Assembly (NCBI GenBank): GCA_964016985.1 | Contig: OZ024826.1 | Span: 40,775,070 to 40,839,069 of the forward strand | Direction of reading: 5' to 3' | Length of the DNA stretch: 64,000 nt | Origin: Anodontia alba | Taxonomy: Eukaryota; Mollusca; Bivalvia; Lucinida; Lucinidae | Shown here: positions 61,940-64,000 of the stretch, one piece after another | Layout: the number at the start of each line of letters is the position of its first letter | How positions within the stretch are numbered: the first letter of the stretch is position 1 | Translations under genes and position numbers: made by a program | Notes under the pieces: model-generated | Told to the model about the DNA's origin: nothing | The model's input: only the letters and a program-made list of their open reading frames with translations | Databases searched by the model: none

Positions 61940-63770
61940 ATTTTCAAACGACTTTTCCTCTGAAACCGCTGAGCCAATTTTGCTCAAATTTCATATGGAA
62001 CGTCCTTAGGGTGGGGGAACGAAAAATTGCTAAAATGGTCGCGGTCCGTTGACCAAGATGGCCGCCACGCGCATATATGGTAAAAACCTTTAAAAATCTT
62101 CTCCTCCAGAACCGAGAATGCCTTGGGGCTGAGCCTTTGCAGGAATCATCGGGGACGGGAGGTCTACCAAAATTGCTAAAAGAATTGTCGTACGTTGACG
62201 TTTGACCTTTTTACGGCAAGGTCAAGTTTGCTTCCCTATGCATTTGTATGGGAAAAACCTTAAAAAATCTTCTTCTCCAAAACCGAGCATGCCTTATGGC
62301 TGAATCTTTGCATATATCTTTGGGAACAGGAGAGCTACCAAAATTGCTAAAATAATGGTTGTACATTGACATTTGACCTTTTTACGGTAAGGTCAATTTT
62401 GCTTCCTTATGCATTTGTATGGGCAAAATGTTCAGAATTTCAAACAACTTCTCCTCTGGAGCCTCTGGGCCAATTTTGCTCAAATTTCATATGGAGCCTC
62501 CTTAGGGACGGGGAACGAAAAATTGCTAAAATGGTCATGGTCCGTTGACCAAGATGGCCGCTACGCCCATATATGGTAAAAACCTTTAAAAATCTTCTCC
62601 TTCAGAACCGAGAATGCCTTGGGGCTGAACCTTTGCAGGAATCATCGGGGACGGGAGGTCTACCAACATTGCTAAAAGAATTGTCGTACGTTGACGTTTG
62701 ACCTTTTTACGGCAAGGTCAAGTTTGCTTCCCTGTGCATTTGTATGGGAAAAACCTTTAAAAATCTTCTTCTCCAAAACCTAGCATGCCTTATGGCTGAA
62801 TCATTGCATATATCTTCGGGAACAGGAGGGTTACCAAAATTGCTAAAATAATGGTCGTACATTGACATTTGACCTTTTTACGTTAAGGTCAATTTTGCTT
62901 CCTTATGCATTTGTATGGGAAAATGTTCAGAATTTCAAACAACATCTCCTCTGGAGCCTCTGGGCCAATTTTGCTCAAATTTCATATGGAGCCTCCTTAG
63001 GTAGGGGGAACAAAAGATTGCTAAAATGGTCACAGTTCGTTGACCAAGATGGGCGCCATGCCCATATATGGTAAAAACCTTTATAAATCTTCTTCTCTAG
63101 AACCGAGGATGCTTTGGGGCTGAATGTTTGCATAAATCATCGGGGACAGGGGGTCTACCAAAGTTGCTAAAATAATGGTCATACATTGACATTTGACCTT
63201 TTTACGGCAAGATCAAGTTGCTTCCTTATGCATTTGCATGGGAAAAAACATTTAAAAATCTTATTCTCCAAAACCGAGGATGGCTTGTGGCTGAATCTTT
63301 GCATATATCATCTGGAACGGGCGGTCTACCAAAGTTGCTAAAATAATTGTCATATATTGACATTTAACCTTTTTACGGCGAGGTCAAGTTTGTTTCTGTA
63401 TGCATTTGTATGGGCCCCATACATTTGTATGGACAAAATGTTGATAATTTCAAATGACTTTTCCTCTGAAGCCTCCTGGCCAGTGTTGCTCAAATTTTAT
63501 GCGGAGCCTCCATGGGCAGGAGAATGAAAGATTGCTAAAATGGGTATGGTCCATTGATCAAAATGGCTGCCATGCCCATATATGGTAAAAACCTTTAAAA
63601 ATCTTCTTCTCCATAACCAAATAAGCCCTGGGTCCTAATCTTTGCACAAATTACGGGGGACAGGAGATCTACCAAAATTGCTCAAAGGATGGTTCTATGT
63701 TGACATTTGACCTTTTTGCCTCCAAGGTCAAATTTGCTTCCCTATTTGTGTGGGCCATATACATTTATAT
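61940..63770 (-). repeat. Tandem array, about 490-bp units, at the right end
   Basis: Three to four units contain GGCCAATTTTGCTCAAATTT, TTGACCAAGATGGCCGCC and TTGACCTTTTTACGG, with CTTCTCCAAAACCGAG inside. Open frames such as MTFDLFT are repeat translations. It joins directly to reversed H1 sequence at about 63785. Confidence 0.75.
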
Positions 63771-63784
63771 TGAAAGTATCGAAG

Positions 63785-64000
63785 TGACTTGTAGATCAAC
63801 AGTAGTTAGAATTGTTCTGATTGGAAATCTAAGATGGCCATCATCTGGTTTATATTTATAATATTTCCCTGCCACTGTGCTGTTTACATGTATAAAATCA
63901 TGATTCTTCAGAAACCACTTAGCCAATTTCCACCAAATTTCACATTGATCCTTCTGTTGAAATGTGATTGATAGTTTATTCAAATGATCATGCTCCATTG
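63785..64000 (-). mobile_element. Reversed H1-type 5' region, truncated by window end
   Basis: The segment is the reverse complement of about 21094-21300 in H1 copy 1, including CCACTGTGCTGTTTACATGT and AAATTTCACATTGATCC. Its ACAAGAGG end would lie about 160 bp beyond the window. The array at 61940-63770 may be the core of the same element, giving an H1-headed element with a different minisatellite. Confidence 0.6.

Overview
This is eukaryotic, intron-rich, repeat-dense DNA, most likely from a marine bivalve mollusc. That assignment is inferred from two animal genes with invertebrate-type divergence, abundant tRNA-headed SINEs and minisatellite-cored mobile elements of the kind known from clams; no database was consulted. 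There is no sign of bacterial, plasmid or viral organisation.

Two protein-coding genes lie head to head. On the minus strand is the sterol regulatory element-binding protein gene (SREBF/SREBP). Its start codon is at 30485 and eleven exons can be followed down to 293, with every intron phase agreeing. The gene runs off the left edge after 798 codons, so the last part of its C-terminal SCAP-binding regulatory domain lies outside the window. On the plus strand is a complete sequestosome-1/p62 gene (SQSTM1): eight exons, 30838 to 60084, 519 codons, with PB1, ZZ, LIR and UBA parts. The start codons are only 352 bases apart, so the two genes probably share a bidirectional promoter. It contains CCAAT, SRE-like, E-box, ETS, kappa-B and AP-1 motifs. 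One gene controls lipid synthesis and the other selective autophagy and stress signalling.

Region by region: 1-8.4 kb holds SREBP exons 11 to 9 with SINEs and a 1.1-kb inverted-repeat element. 8.4-19 kb holds exons 8 to 2 (membrane hairpin, bHLH-ZIP, Q-rich domain). 19-30.4 kb is SREBP intron 1, mostly a nest of tandem-repeat mobile elements. 30.5-30.8 kb is the shared promoter. 31-60 kb is SQSTM1. Its introns carry a 2.8-kb DNA transposon with a broken Ulp1/PHD gene, two 2-kb elements full of palindromic ERE- and CRE-like motifs, a third related element, and many near-perfect palindromic MITEs. 60-64 kb is the SQSTM1 3' region followed by a dimeric SINE and another repeat array.

The most unusual items are: the shared promoter; minisatellite elements whose units carry palindromic transcription-factor motifs; a family of elements beginning ACAAGA and ending in a hairpin, inserted without target duplication; a 66-bp duplicated splice donor in the SREBP lumenal-loop exon; an RGG-rich segment in p62; and three SINE families that share one tail. 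All calls come from reading the sequence and hand translation.
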